Positions 24,743-33,349 of a stretch of 64,000 bases of DNA are shown here, in pieces. Within the stretch, counting starts at the first letter, position 1; each line of letters opens with the position of its first letter. A program made the translations under genes and the position numbers. The notes beneath the pieces are model-generated. The model ran no database searches. It saw nothing but the letters and a program-made list of their open reading frames with translations, and was not told the DNA's origin. This DNA comes from Flavonifractor hominis (lineage in GTDB: Bacteria > Bacillota > Clostridia > Oscillospirales > Oscillospiraceae), in contig NZ_JBBMFT010000001.1 in NCBI RefSeq assembly GCF_040095835.1, forward strand, positions 124,001 to 188,000, in the 5' to 3' direction.

Positions 24743-25690
24743 ATGGACCAGAAACGTTATGACGTAGTGGTGATCGGCGGCGGACCCGGCGGGTATACGG
24801 CGGGACTGTACTGCGCCCGCTCCGGCCGGAGTGTGGCGGTGTTGGAAAAGCTTTCGCCAGGCGGCCAGATGGCCACTACCGGTATCGTGGAGAATTACCC
24901 TGGCTTTGAGGACGGGGTAGACGGCTTTGAGCTGGGGGAGAAGATGGAGCGCCAGGCCAGCCGTTTTGGGGTAGAGACTGTGTATGCTGAGGTGACGGCG
25001 GTGGATCTGACGGCCAGTCCCAAGCGCATCGACAGCAGCGAGGGCACCTTTTGGGCCGATGCCGTGGTGCTGGCCACCGGGGCCTATCCCAGGGAACTGG
25101 GGCTGCCCGGCGAGCGGGAGCTGAGGGGCCGTGGAGTGGCATACTGTGCCACCTGTGACGGGATGTTTTTCCGGGACAAGACTGTGGCGGTCAACGGCGG
25201 CGGCAACACGGCGGTAGAGGAGGCGCTCTACCTTGCCAAGCTCTGCAAAAAGGTCTACCTCATCCACCGGCGGGACAGTCTGCGGGCCTCCGCCGTTTAC
25301 CGCGGGGCTCTGGACGAGGCTGGGGTAGAGATCCTCTGGAACAGCAGGGTGACGGCTCTGCGCCGGGATGGGCGCCTTACCGGTGTGGAACTGGAGGATG
25401 TGGTGAGCGGCCAGCGGCGGGAACTGGCGTGCGACGGCCTTTTTGTGGCGGTAGGGCGTGTGCCCGACACCGCTCTCTTTGCCGGTCAGGCTGAGCTGGA
25501 CGGGTCCGGCTACCTGGTGGCTGACGAGACCACACGGACCAGCCTGCCCGGTGTCTTCGCGGTGGGAGATGTCCGCACCAAGGCGGTGCGGCAGATCATC
25601 ACGGCGGCGGCTGATGGGGCGGTGGCCGCCCACTTTGTGGAGGAGTATCTCCTGAATCTGGAGCACGGGAAGGCGGGAAACGCCTCGTGA
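24743..25690 (+). CDS. trxB: Thioredoxin reductase
   Basis: This 315-residue FAD/NADPH flavoprotein has the N-terminal GGGPGGYTAGLYCARSG dinucleotide motif, the redox-active CATC disulfide followed by DGMFF (about 135-142), the NADPH-binding GGGNTAVEEALYLA, and the C-terminal FAD motif VFAVGDVRTK..RQIITAAADG. It reduces TrxA encoded immediately upstream. Its last codons overlap the GTG start of the Rrf2 regulator. The NADPH preference is assumed from family; the clostridial ferredoxin-dependent type lacks the NADPH motif seen here. Confidence 0.95.
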   Translation: MDQKRYDVVVIGGGPGGYTAGLYCARSGRSVAVLEKLSPGGQMATTGIVENYPGFEDGVDGFELGEKMERQASRFGVETVYAEVTAVDLTASPKRIDSSEGTFWADAVVLATGAYPRELGLPGERELRGRGVAYCATCDGMFFRDKTVAVNGGGNTAVEEALYLAKLCKKVYLIHRRDSLRASAVYRGALDEAGVEILWNSRVTALRRDGRLTGVELEDVVSGQRRELACDGLFVAVGRVPDTALFAGQAELDGSGYLVADETTRTSLPGVFAVGDVRTKAVRQIITAAADGAVAAHFVEEYLLNLEHGKAGNAS

Positions 25691-26106
25691 ACGGCCTGTT
25701 CTGTGTGGCGGTGCATGCCCTGGTTTATCTGCACCGCCGGGGTTGTCAACTCTCCAGTGAGGAGTTGGCGGAGAACATCTGCACCAATCCTGCCCGGGTG
25801 CGCAAGGTAATGTCCGCTCTCAAGCGGGCGGGGCTGGTGGAGACACGAACTGGAATCGCAGGCGGCTATCTTTTCTGCGGTGATCCCTCAGCCCTGAAGC
25901 TGGAGCAGGTGGCCCGTGCGCTGGATGTGCGCTTTGTCGAGCCGGCCTGGCACAGCGGCGGTGTGGATCGTCCCTGCCTGGTGGCCTCCGGTATGGCCGG
26001 GGTGATGGACGAGGTAATGGACGATCTGGACGCGCGCTGCCACGCCCGCCTGGCGCAGCTGAGCCTTGCGGATATCGAAGAGAGATTATTGGAAGGACGG
26101 AAGTGA
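25687..26106 (+). CDS. Rrf2 family transcriptional regulator
   Basis: This 139-residue winged-helix protein has the Rrf2 layout: ALVYLHRRG, a helix-turn-helix around SSEELAENICTNPARVRKVMSAL, and the wing GLVETRTGIAGGYLF. Iron-sulfur Rrf2 proteins such as IscR use three clustered Cys after the wing. Here only one Cys lies in that area (DRPCLVASG) with another about 30 residues later, so cluster binding is uncertain. It starts with GTG inside the trxB stop. It may regulate this operon, sensing redox or nitrosative stress, but no operator was recognised. Confidence 0.82.
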   Translation: MNGLFCVAVHALVYLHRRGCQLSSEELAENICTNPARVRKVMSALKRAGLVETRTGIAGGYLFCGDPSALKLEQVARALDVRFVEPAWHSGGVDRPCLVASGMAGVMDEVMDDLDARCHARLAQLSLADIEERLLEGRK

Positions 26107-26109
26107 CCG

Positions 26110-27405
26110 ATGGGATTTCAACTGGAGACCAGTGTGCCGGTATTGACTGTATTTTTACAGGGAATTCTTAGCTTTTTCTCTCCCTGCGTACTGCCTCTGG
26201 TGCCTCTTTATGTCAGCTATCTGGCCGGCGGAGCGCGGAAGGTGGAGGCGGATGGGACCATCCGCTATCCCAGAGGAAAGGTACTGGTCAACACCCTGTT
26301 TTTCATTGTGGGCGTGAGCTTTGCCTTTTTCCTGCTGGGCTTTGGCTTTACCGCGTTGGGGCGGTTCTTCAGCTCGTACCAGACCTGGTTTGCCCGTATC
26401 AGCGGCATCATCATGATCCTGTTTGGCCTCTATCAGTTTGGAGCCTTTGGCCGCTCCAGTGCGCTGGAGCGGGAGCACAGGCTCCCCTTCCGGTTGGACC
26501 GCTGGGCGATGAATCCGCTGGTAGCACTGGTGCTGGGCTTTACCTTTAGCTTCGCCTGGACGCCCTGCGTGGGGCCGACTCTGGGCAGTGTGTTGCTCAT
26601 GGCCTCCTCGGCCAGCAGCGCTGGGAAGGGCTTTTTGCTTATCGGTGTATACACCCTGGGCTTTGTCATTCCCTTCCTGGCGGTGGGATTGTTCACCGGG
26701 ACGGTGCTGGACTTTTTCAAGCGGCATCAAAAGGTGGTGCGCTACACCGTGAAGGTAGGGGCGGCCCTGCTGATCCTGATGGGACTGATGACGCTGACCG
26801 GATTTATGAACGGCATCACCGGTTATCTTTCCAGCGCTGCCGGCAGCGGAGCGGCTGAGGGTCCGGCAGCTCAGCCGAGTACAGCGCCGGTCAGTGAGAG
26901 TGCCACTCCCACGCCGGAGAGTACTCCGGCAGAGGAGGAACGCCCAGTTGTCCCCGCCCCGGACTTTACCCTGACGGACCAGTATGGGGAGGAGCACACG
27001 CTGTCCGACTACGCGGGCAAGACGGTTTTTCTCAATTTCTGGGCTACCTGGTGCGGACCGTGCCAGAGCGAGATGCCGGAGATCCAGGCGCTCTATGAGG
27101 CGTACGGGAGCAATGAAGGGGACCTGATCGTGCTGGGGGTGGCCAACCCAAAGACCGACGAGAATCCTTACAACCAGGATGTGACCCAGGCGGAAGTGGA
27201 GCAGTTCCTTTCGGATAATGGATACACCTTCCCGGTTGTGATGGATCTGACGGGGGATGTGTTCTATTCCTATGGTATCCAGGCATTCCCCACCACGTTT
27301 ATGATCGATACCTCCGGCAATGTGTACGGGTACGTGCCCGGCGCGTTGAGCGGCGATATCATGGAGAGCATTGTCCGGCAGACCATGGAGTCCACCGGAG
27401 AATAA
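26110..27405 (+). CDS. CcdA-ResA/TlpA fusion: membrane thiol reductant conduit with outer thioredoxin
   Basis: The 431-residue protein joins a CcdA/DsbD-beta membrane domain (six helices, about 10-245) to a Ser/Thr/Pro-Glu-rich linker (about 250-280) and a TlpA/ResA-type thioredoxin (about 285-430). Membrane-domain cysteines lie in FFSPCVLPLVPLY and FAWTPCVGPTLG; the thioredoxin active site is FWATWCGPCQSEMPEI. CcdA moves electrons from cytoplasmic thioredoxin across the membrane, and the attached ResA-like domain can use them on extracytoplasmic disulfides or methionine sulfoxides. It follows the Rrf2 gene by 3 nt, and its likely donor, TrxA/TrxB, is in the same operon. Confidence 0.9.
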   Translation: MGFQLETSVPVLTVFLQGILSFFSPCVLPLVPLYVSYLAGGARKVEADGTIRYPRGKVLVNTLFFIVGVSFAFFLLGFGFTALGRFFSSYQTWFARISGIIMILFGLYQFGAFGRSSALEREHRLPFRLDRWAMNPLVALVLGFTFSFAWTPCVGPTLGSVLLMASSASSAGKGFLLIGVYTLGFVIPFLAVGLFTGTVLDFFKRHQKVVRYTVKVGAALLILMGLMTLTGFMNGITGYLSSAAGSGAAEGPAAQPSTAPVSESATPTPESTPAEEERPVVPAPDFTLTDQYGEEHTLSDYAGKTVFLNFWATWCGPCQSEMPEIQALYEAYGSNEGDLIVLGVANPKTDENPYNQDVTQAEVEQFLSDNGYTFPVVMDLTGDVFYSYGIQAFPTTFMIDTSGNVYGYVPGALSGDIMESIVRQTMESTGE

Positions 27406-27410
27406 AACGG

Positions 27411-27446
27411 CGACCCGCCATTCGGAAACATCCGAATGGCGGGTCG
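27411..27446. terminator. Bidirectional terminator between ccdA-resA and nth
   Basis: A perfect 16-bp stem (27411-27426 with 27431-27446) has an AACA loop and lies between convergent genes. Confidence 0.88.
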
Positions 27447-27447
27447 T

Positions 27448-28086
27448 TCACGATTTGGTATAAAAGTCGCACCAGGGGCGCAGGGTACAGTTTGCGCAGT
27501 CGGGCTTGCGGGCCATACATACCGCCCGGCCGTGGAGCACCATCCGGTGGCAGAAGTCGTTGGACTCCTCCGGAGGAAGGACCTGGCGCAGCTGCTGCTC
27601 CACCTTGACGGGGTCCTTGGTGCCGTCAGTCAGGCCCAGGCGGCCGGTAATGCGGATGCAGTGGGTGTCGGCCACCACCACGCCGGGGGTGTGGTACACG
27701 TCGCCCAAGATCAGGTTGGCAGTCTTTCGGCCCACGCCGGGCAGCTTCAGTAGTTCTTCCATGGTGTCGGGTACCCGACCGCCGTACTCCTCCAGCATCA
27801 TGCGGGAGGCGGCCACAATGTCCCGGGCTTTGGCCCGGAAAAAGCCGGTGGAGTGGATGTACTGCTCCACTTCGCTCACATCGGCCTCGGCCAGGGATTC
27901 CAGGGTGGGGAAGCGGGCGAACAGGGCAGGCGTGACCATATTGACCCGCTCGTCGGTGCACTGGGCGGCCAGACGGACGGCAAAGAGCAGCTCATAGGGC
28001 TTGGGATATTGTAGGGAACAGAGCCCATCGGGGTAGAGCCGCTTGAGCTCCTCCACGATGGAGCACACGTCCTCGTGCTGTTTCAT
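27448..28086 (-). CDS. nth: Endonuclease III
   Basis: Nth removes oxidised pyrimidines from DNA and nicks the abasic site. The 212-residue protein has the helix-hairpin-helix LPGVGRKTANLILG with the catalytic Lys, the catalytic Asp in VVADTHCIRI, and a C-terminal [4Fe-4S] site with the spacing C-X6-C-X2-C-X5-C. The ATG at 28086 has GAGAGGTGA upstream; a longer frame to 28191 is rejected. It has its own transcription unit, convergent with the redox operon and divergent from glyA. Confidence 0.95.
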   Translation of the reverse strand: MKQHEDVCSIVEELKRLYPDGLCSLQYPKPYELLFAVRLAAQCTDERVNMVTPALFARFPTLESLAEADVSEVEQYIHSTGFFRAKARDIVAASRMMLEEYGGRVPDTMEELLKLPGVGRKTANLILGDVYHTPGVVVADTHCIRITGRLGLTDGTKDPVKVEQQLRQVLPPEESNDFCHRMVLHGRAVCMARKPDCANCTLRPWCDFYTKS

Positions 28087-28155
28087 GCAATCACCTCTCA
28101 GACAATATAGCATATCTTCCGACAAAAAACGAGAGGGTTTTTCCGGCGTTGGTGA

Positions 28156-28184
28156 TTGTATTTTCCTGTGAGATTTTGTATAAT
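28156..28184 (+). promoter_or_regulatory. glyA: Promoter of glyA
   Basis: TTGTAT and a perfect TATAAT are separated by 17 nt, about 40-55 nt before glyA. No glycine or THF riboswitch is seen in this short leader. Confidence 0.7.
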
Positions 28185-28222
28185 GAAGCAACGCGCAACA
28201 TCAAGAAAGGTGGCGACAGGAT

Positions 28223-29464
28223 TTGGTCAAGGAAATCATGGACTTTCTCACCGCGCAGGACCCGGAAGTAGGTCAGGCGGTCCGGGCGGAGTACGACCGG
28301 CAGCGGCGCAACATCGAGCTCATCGCGTCGGAGAACTTCGTCAGCCAGGCGGTGCTGGCCGCGGCTGGCACGGTGCTTACCAATAAATACGCCGAGGGCT
28401 ATCCCGGCAAGCGGTACTACGGCGGCTGTCAGTGCGTGGATGTGGTGGAAGAGATCGCCCGTACGCGGGCCTGCCAGCTCTTCGGGGCCGAGCACGCCAA
28501 TGTACAGCCCCACAGCGGCGCCAACGCCAACTTTGCGGTGTATCAGGCCCTGTGTGAGCACGGGGATACCGTGCTGGGCATGGATCTGGCCAACGGCGGC
28601 CACCTGACCCACGGCTCTCCGGTGAATTTTTCGGGCAAGAACTACCACATGGTGGCCTACGGCGTCAATGACCAGGGCTACATCGATTATGATCAGGTCC
28701 GTGATCTGGCCAAAAAGCACAAGCCCAAGATGATCCTGGCCGGGGCCTCGGCCTATCCACGGATCATCGATTTCAAGACCTTTGGTGAGATTGCTCATGA
28801 GGTGGGGGCCTACCTGTTTGTGGATATGGCCCACATCGCCGGCCTGGTGGCCGCAGGTTTGCATCCCTCGCCGGTGCCCTATGCCGACGTGGTGACCACC
28901 ACCACTCATAAGACTCTCCGGGGCCCCCGTGGCGGTATGATCCTGTGCCGGGAAGAGCTGGCCAAGAAGATCGACTCGGCCATTTTCCCGGGCAGCCAGG
29001 GCGGACCGCTGGAGCATATCATTGCCGCCAAGGCTGTGGCTTTGGGTGAGGCACTCAAGCCAGAGTTCAAGACGTATCAAGAGCAGATCATCAAGAATGC
29101 CGCCGCCTTGGCCAAAGCCCTGATGGCGGAGGGATTCGACCTGGTCAGCGGCGGCACGGACAACCACCTGATGCTGGTGGATCTGCGTCCGGCCCATCTC
29201 ACGGGTAAGGAGATGGAGAAGCGGCTGGACGAGGTCAACATCACCGTCAACAAAAACGCCATCCCCAACGACCCGGAGAAGCCCTTTGTCACCAGCGGTA
29301 TCCGGGTGGGTACTCCCGCCGCCACCAGCCGTGGATTCCGGGAGGAGGATATGACGGTCATTGCCCGGCTCATGTGGCAGACTGCCACGGAGTTTGAAGC
29401 CAAGGCCGATGAGATCCGTGCCCAGGTGGCCCAGCTCACCGCCAAGTACCCCCTGTATGAGTAA
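28223..29464 (+). CDS. glyA: Serine hydroxymethyltransferase
   Basis: GlyA interconverts serine and glycine while loading a C1 unit onto THF, feeding the pool handled by Fhs, FchA and FolD. The protein (413 residues from the TTG at 28223, or 408 from ATG 28238) has IELIASENFVSQAVL, KRYYGGCQCVD, and the PLP lysine in TTTTHKTLRGPRGG. The TTG has AAAGGTGG at good spacing; the ATG has AAGGA but very close, so the start is undecided. The C-terminal FVTSGIRVGTPAATSRGF is canonical. It is monocistronic with promoter and terminator. Confidence 0.96.
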   Translation: MVKEIMDFLTAQDPEVGQAVRAEYDRQRRNIELIASENFVSQAVLAAAGTVLTNKYAEGYPGKRYYGGCQCVDVVEEIARTRACQLFGAEHANVQPHSGANANFAVYQALCEHGDTVLGMDLANGGHLTHGSPVNFSGKNYHMVAYGVNDQGYIDYDQVRDLAKKHKPKMILAGASAYPRIIDFKTFGEIAHEVGAYLFVDMAHIAGLVAAGLHPSPVPYADVVTTTTHKTLRGPRGGMILCREELAKKIDSAIFPGSQGGPLEHIIAAKAVALGEALKPEFKTYQEQIIKNAAALAKALMAEGFDLVSGGTDNHLMLVDLRPAHLTGKEMEKRLDEVNITVNKNAIPNDPEKPFVTSGIRVGTPAATSRGFREEDMTVIARLMWQTATEFEAKADEIRAQVAQLTAKYPLYE

Positions 29465-29470
29465 TGCAGA

Positions 29471-29504
29471 CGGGCCGCCGCATGCAGCGGCGGCCCGTTT
29501 TTTC
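29471..29504 (+). terminator. Terminator after glyA
   Basis: A perfect 11-bp stem (29471-29481 with 29487-29497) is followed by TTTTTTCTTT. Confidence 0.92.
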
Positions 29505-29586
29505 TTTGAAAAATTTAGGGGAAATCTGTAACCATTTGCCGTGTTCAAACGTATAAAAAGAAAACGAGAAAAGGGAGGCCCTGTGT

Positions 29587-30654
29587 ATGAAACGGATACT
29601 GTCGACCCTATTGTCCCTGTCTTTACTGGCGGGGAGCTGCCTGACTCCGGCGCTGGCGGCGGAGAATGTCCCCTCTGCCTGGGCAAAAGCGGAAATAGAC
29701 CGCGCAGTAGAGATGGGGCTGGTGCCCGAGCTGGTCCAGGGGAACTGGCAGCAGCCCATCACCCGTGGGGAATTTGCCTGCCTGGCGATCCGGTATCTGG
29801 CCATGGAGTATGGCTATACCGACGAGGACTTTGTGAATGCCTACATGAACTACTGTCCCGATCGCAACGGTGAATTCTGGGGCGAGGAGGACTTTGGCGA
29901 CGGGCTGAGCTGGTGGCAGCGCTTTTCCGACAACGAGGGATCCTTTTATCTGACTGATCTGCCACAAGGGGAGCAGAGAGGCTACATCAACGCGGCCTAC
30001 TTCATCGGTATCGTCAACGGCAAGGGGGATGGCTCCGTTTATGACCCGGATGGCGCCATCACCCGGCAGGAGGCGGCCTGTATGCTGGCCCGCAGCTATG
30101 AACAGCTGGATCCAGAGGATCACCGGGTGGCACTCTACAGTGACTATACCGATTATGATACCATGGCCGACTGGGCTAAGGACGACATTGCTGCCATGGT
30201 AGGACTGGATGTGATGGGGAGTACCTCCAACACAGAAATGGTATTTGATCCCCTTGGTACCTACAGCCGGGAGCAGGCGGTGGTCACCTTCCTGCGCCTT
30301 TACGAGGACGCCCCAGTGAGCCGGAGCAAGGAGAATGTGGCCAAGCTGGAAGATGCCGCCTACGAGCGGGCGGTATGGAACGCGCTGCATAAGCTGGGGA
30401 TCACCGACTCCCAGGTGCAGTTCCGGGCGGATACCCAGTATGGTACTGTTCTGGCCCTGAACTACAGCGGGATGATGCAGTTTTATGAGACGCTATTGTT
30501 CATCCGGCGGGACGGGCGTACCGTCACCCTGTCCGGCCAATCCGCAGGGGCAGATTGGGCGGTGAGCGAGGATGAGTCGACCCTGACCTATACTGTTGAC
30601 GGCAAGCAGTACCAGGCGGATCTCACCACTGGCCAGGTCACAGAGCGGACCTGA
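29587..30654 (+). CDS. Secreted protein with three SLH-like repeats
   Basis: The 355-residue protein has a signal peptide (about 1-24, cleavage after ALA) and three S-layer homology repeats (about 27-75, 135-178 and 190-240). Markers are AWAKAEIDRAVEMGLV with PITRGEFACLAIRY, GYINAAYFIGIVNGKGDG with AITRQEAACMLARSYE, and DWAKDDIAAMVGLDVMGST with YSREQAVVTFLRLYE. A C-terminal beta-rich domain (about 265-355) is not recognised. It probably attaches to the cell wall. GGGAGG lies upstream of the ATG. It is monocistronic, ended by a clear hairpin. Confidence 0.85.
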   Translation: MKRILSTLLSLSLLAGSCLTPALAAENVPSAWAKAEIDRAVEMGLVPELVQGNWQQPITRGEFACLAIRYLAMEYGYTDEDFVNAYMNYCPDRNGEFWGEEDFGDGLSWWQRFSDNEGSFYLTDLPQGEQRGYINAAYFIGIVNGKGDGSVYDPDGAITRQEAACMLARSYEQLDPEDHRVALYSDYTDYDTMADWAKDDIAAMVGLDVMGSTSNTEMVFDPLGTYSREQAVVTFLRLYEDAPVSRSKENVAKLEDAAYERAVWNALHKLGITDSQVQFRADTQYGTVLALNYSGMMQFYETLLFIRRDGRTVTLSGQSAGADWAVSEDESTLTYTVDGKQYQADLTTGQVTERT

Positions 30655-30682
30655 CTCTTTACGGACAATCGAACGTGTGTTA

Positions 30683-30712
30683 GAATGGAGCGGAAGTAAT
30701 TCCGCTCCATTC
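30683..30712 (+). terminator. Terminator after the SLH protein
   Basis: A perfect 13-bp stem (30683-30695 with 30700-30712) with a GTAA loop is followed by TTTG. Confidence 0.8.
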
Positions 30713-30735
30713 TTTGCAACAGGGAGGTTGTTCCC

Positions 30736-32001
30736 ATGACATACCGGCCTTTGGCGGATGAGATCCGGCCCCAGACTCTGGATGAGGTGGTGGGCCAGCG
30801 CCATATTTTGGGCGAAAACGGCCTGCTGCGCCGTATCATCAAGGGGGGGAATATCCCCAATCTGATTTTCTACGGCCCGTCGGGCACCGGTAAGACCACC
30901 GTGGCCAACCTGATCGCCCGTCGTACCAACCGGCCGCTCCACCGGCTCAACGCCACCACGGCCTCCATTGCGGATATCAAGGCTATCATCGGGGACATCG
31001 GTACTATGCTGGCCCCCGACGGGGTGTTGCTCTACCTGGATGAGATCCAGTATTTCAATAAAAAGCAGCAGCAGTCTCTGCTGGAGTTTATAGAGAACGG
31101 GAAGATCACCCTCATTGCCTCCACCACGGAGAACCCCTATTTTTATGTCTATAATGCGGTGCTCAGCCGCTCCACCGTTTTTGAGTTCAAGCCCATCGAA
31201 GCCGCTGATGTGTTGCCAGCCGTGGACCGGGGCATCCGCCTCATGGCCCAGCGGCTGGAGGGGGAGGCGGTCTGTGAGGACGGAGTACGGGAGCACATCG
31301 CCTCTGCCTGCGGCGGAGATGTGCGCAAGGCCATGAATGCCATTGAGCTGCTGATGAACTCCGCCCGGCGGCAGGATGGAAAACTTCTGGTCACGCTGGA
31401 GGATGCTCGGATGATCGCCCAGCGCTCGGCTATGCGGTACGACCGGGAGGGGGATGACCACTACGACATTCTCTCCGCTCTGCAGAAGTCCATCCGGGGC
31501 TCTGACCCGGACGCCGCCTGCCACTATCTGGCCCGTCTGCTGGAGGCGGGAGACCTGGTGTCCGCCTGCCGGCGACTGATGGTCATCGCCTGTGAGGATG
31601 TGGGTCTGGCCTATCCTCAGGTCATTCCCATTGTCAAGGCCTGTGTAGACGCGGCCAATATGCTGGGTCTGCCTGAGGCCCGAATTCCTCTGGCCGACGC
31701 GGCTCTCGTCATGGCCACTGCGCCCAAGTCCAACTCGGGAGAGAGCGCCATCGACGCGGCGCTGGCTGATCTGCGGCGGGGCAGGACGGGGGACTACCCC
31801 CGGCACCTGCAGAATATACACGCCGATTCTGCCGGCCAGGAGCGGGAGCAGGGATATCTCTATCCCCACGCCTTTCCACACCACTGGGTCCGCCAGCAGT
31901 ATCTGCCCGATACGCTGGTGGGAACCCGCTACTATGAGTACGGCGATAATAAGACCGAACAGGCTGCCCGGCGCTACTGGCAGGAGATCAAAGGGGAGTG
32001 A
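30736..32001 (+). CDS. rarA: Replication-associated recombination protein A (AAA+ ATPase)
   Basis: RarA (MgsA) is a clamp-loader-like ATPase acting at stalled replication forks. The 421-residue protein starts with RPLADEIRPQTLDEVVGQRHIL, has Walker A FYGPSGTGKTT (about 49-59), Walker B LLYLDEIQYFNKKQQQSLL, sensor 1 ASTTENP, and a RarA-type C-terminal tetramerisation domain including YDREGDDHYDILSALQKSIRGSDPDA and the ending YPHAFPHHWVRQQYLPD. GGGAGG lies upstream. It meets the S1-domain gene tail to tail with one base between. Confidence 0.95.
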   Translation: MTYRPLADEIRPQTLDEVVGQRHILGENGLLRRIIKGGNIPNLIFYGPSGTGKTTVANLIARRTNRPLHRLNATTASIADIKAIIGDIGTMLAPDGVLLYLDEIQYFNKKQQQSLLEFIENGKITLIASTTENPYFYVYNAVLSRSTVFEFKPIEAADVLPAVDRGIRLMAQRLEGEAVCEDGVREHIASACGGDVRKAMNAIELLMNSARRQDGKLLVTLEDARMIAQRSAMRYDREGDDHYDILSALQKSIRGSDPDAACHYLARLLEAGDLVSACRRLMVIACEDVGLAYPQVIPIVKACVDAANMLGLPEARIPLADAALVMATAPKSNSGESAIDAALADLRRGRTGDYPRHLQNIHADSAGQEREQGYLYPHAFPHHWVRQQYLPDTLVGTRYYEYGDNKTEQAARRYWQEIKGE

Positions 32002-32002
32002 G

Positions 32003-32932
32003 TCAGCCGGCAAAGATGGTCTCCGCCCCAACCTTGGTGCAGCCGGGCGGGGCGTATTTCCATTTGTCCAACCGGCCGCGGGTAATGAAATAGTGCAGCG
32101 GCGGCGGCGCCTCCGGGGGTAAGGTGTCGATGACCAGCAGCTTGATCTTCATCCGTTCCGGCAGGATAGCCTTGATGTAGACCGAGACCCGCTCACCCTC
32201 TTCCAGACCGGGGCGCAGTTCGGCCAGACCGGACAGGTTGGGGGTCAGCTCGATGAACACACCGTACTCCTTTCGACCACGTACTATACCGGGCACCGTC
32301 ATCCCCGGCTGGAAGCGGGCGGCGTTTTCTGCCCAGGTGCCCAAAAGTTCCTTATGGGTGAGGTAGACCCGGCTCAAGGCCGGGTCTATATCCAGGACGG
32401 CGGCATAGATCTCCTGCCCCACCCGAAAGCGTTCACTGGGAGAGGAGATACGGGAGACGGAGATGCTCTCCATACCGATAAGAGAACACACACCGCAGCC
32501 GATGTCTACAAAAGCTCCAAAAGGTTCCAGATGGGTGACCGTGGCCGGAATGACCTGTCCCGGTTGAGCGTGTTCCATCAGGTAGGTCAGGGCGGACTGC
32601 TGAGCACGGCGGCGGGAGAGGCGGGGACACAGGACACCGTCCCGCTCTTCCAGCGCATCAATCTGTACACAGACCGGTTTGCCTACCCGGGAGAGAATCG
32701 CGATGTCCCGGGTAGTGCCTTCCGCAATGCCGAGAGCGGTTTCCTCCCGGGGGATCCAGCCGACAAATGGACCCAGCTGGACCAGCAGGTTGTGCTCGGC
32801 GTCGCACAGCTGAGCGACACCCTCCAAAAGCTCTTCCCGCTCCATGGCTCGCCGCAGGGTGGCGGCAGAGGCACAGGCGGCCCGGTTTTCCGGTGTATGA
32901 AGCAGACGCCCTTCGGGCAGAAAGCGGCTCAT
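32003..32932 (-). CDS. S1 RNA-binding domain protein
   Basis: The predicted 309-residue protein contains two clear S1/OB folds: one with VTHLEPFGAFVDIGCGVCSLIG (about 130-200) and one with VRGRKEYGVFIELTPNLSGLAEL (about 215-275). Its N-terminal part (about 35-120) looks like a degenerate S1 fold. This matches the short clostridial S1-like proteins rather than the six-domain ribosomal protein of proteobacteria. It probably binds mRNA or the ribosome. I chose the ATG at 32932, with AAAGGA upstream at longish spacing; the frame open to 33403 is mostly non-coding. It is divergent from the DUF951 gene. Confidence 0.8.
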   Translation of the reverse strand: MSRFLPEGRLLHTPENRAACASAATLRRAMEREELLEGVAQLCDAEHNLLVQLGPFVGWIPREETALGIAEGTTRDIAILSRVGKPVCVQIDALEERDGVLCPRLSRRRAQQSALTYLMEHAQPGQVIPATVTHLEPFGAFVDIGCGVCSLIGMESISVSRISSPSERFRVGQEIYAAVLDIDPALSRVYLTHKELLGTWAENAARFQPGMTVPGIVRGRKEYGVFIELTPNLSGLAELRPGLEEGERVSVYIKAILPERMKIKLLVIDTLPPEAPPPLHYFITRGRLDKWKYAPPGCTKVGAETIFAG

Positions 32933-33008
32933 CAATATGACCAATCCTTTCTTTCTTCCATACGCTCTTTTTCGGGATGCAACACTATATGCGCCATCCA
33001 AGGCTGAA

Positions 33009-33037
33009 TTGACAGCGGAGAGAGGGGAACTTATAAT
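33009..33037 (+). promoter_or_regulatory. Consensus promoter of the DUF951 gene
   Basis: TTGACA and TATAAT, both perfect, are separated by 17 nt. It is the strongest sigma-A match in the window. Confidence 0.85.
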
Positions 33038-33070
33038 AGAAGTTACCCAGCGAACAGGAGGAGAAGCGGA

Positions 33071-33265
33071 ATGGATGTCCATGTGGGCGACGTATTGGAG
33101 CTGAAAAAGGAACACCCTTGCGGAAGCCGGAACTGGCTGGTACTGCGGGTAGGTATGGACTTCCGGCTGCGCTGCCAGGGCTGTGGGCATGAGCTGATGC
33201 TTCCTCGCAGCAAGGCGGAAAAGAGCATCCGGAAGATCTTGCGTTCCCAGGGTTCTACGGAATAA
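33071..33265 (+). CDS. DUF951 family small protein
   Basis: This 64-residue protein has the DUF951 pattern: VGDVLELKKEHPCGSRNW, then MDFRLRCQGCGHELMLPR, ending in a basic helix. The three Cys (HPCG, CQGC) suggest a small zinc- or iron-binding beta-barrel. The family is widespread in Firmicutes and its function is not established; it is often near chromosome partition or ribosome genes. It has a perfect promoter, AGGAGGAG before the ATG and its own terminator, so expression is probably high. Confidence 0.88.
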   Translation: MDVHVGDVLELKKEHPCGSRNWLVLRVGMDFRLRCQGCGHELMLPRSKAEKSIRKILRSQGSTE

Positions 33266-33266
33266 G

Positions 33267-33303
33267 AAGCGTCCCGGCCAGAGGCCGGGACGCTTTCTTT
33301 TTT
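33267..33303 (+). terminator. Terminator after the DUF951 gene
   Basis: A perfect 13-bp stem (33267-33279 with 33283-33295) with an AGA loop is followed by TCTTTTTTT. Confidence 0.92.
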
Positions 33304-33315
33304 TGGTGGCCGCAA

Positions 33316-33349
33316 TGTGACCTTTTTTGTGGACAGGGGGTTTTATAAT
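33316..33349 (+). promoter_or_regulatory. spoIIGA: Putative Spo0A-type spoIIG promoter with long spacer
   Basis: A perfect TATAAT (33344-33349) lacks a -35 at normal distance, but TGTGAC lies 22 nt upstream. The Bacillus subtilis spoIIG promoter has the same unusual 22-bp spacing and depends on Spo0A~P. A TTGTGGA at 33327-33333 is one base from the 0A-box TTGTCGA. Spo0A control is inferred. Confidence 0.5.

Noticed and set aside
28104..28109. TATATT extended -10 as the promoter of nth, similar to that of the response regulator.
   Set aside because: The start site it predicts would fall inside the nth ribosome site, so it is probably not the functional promoter.
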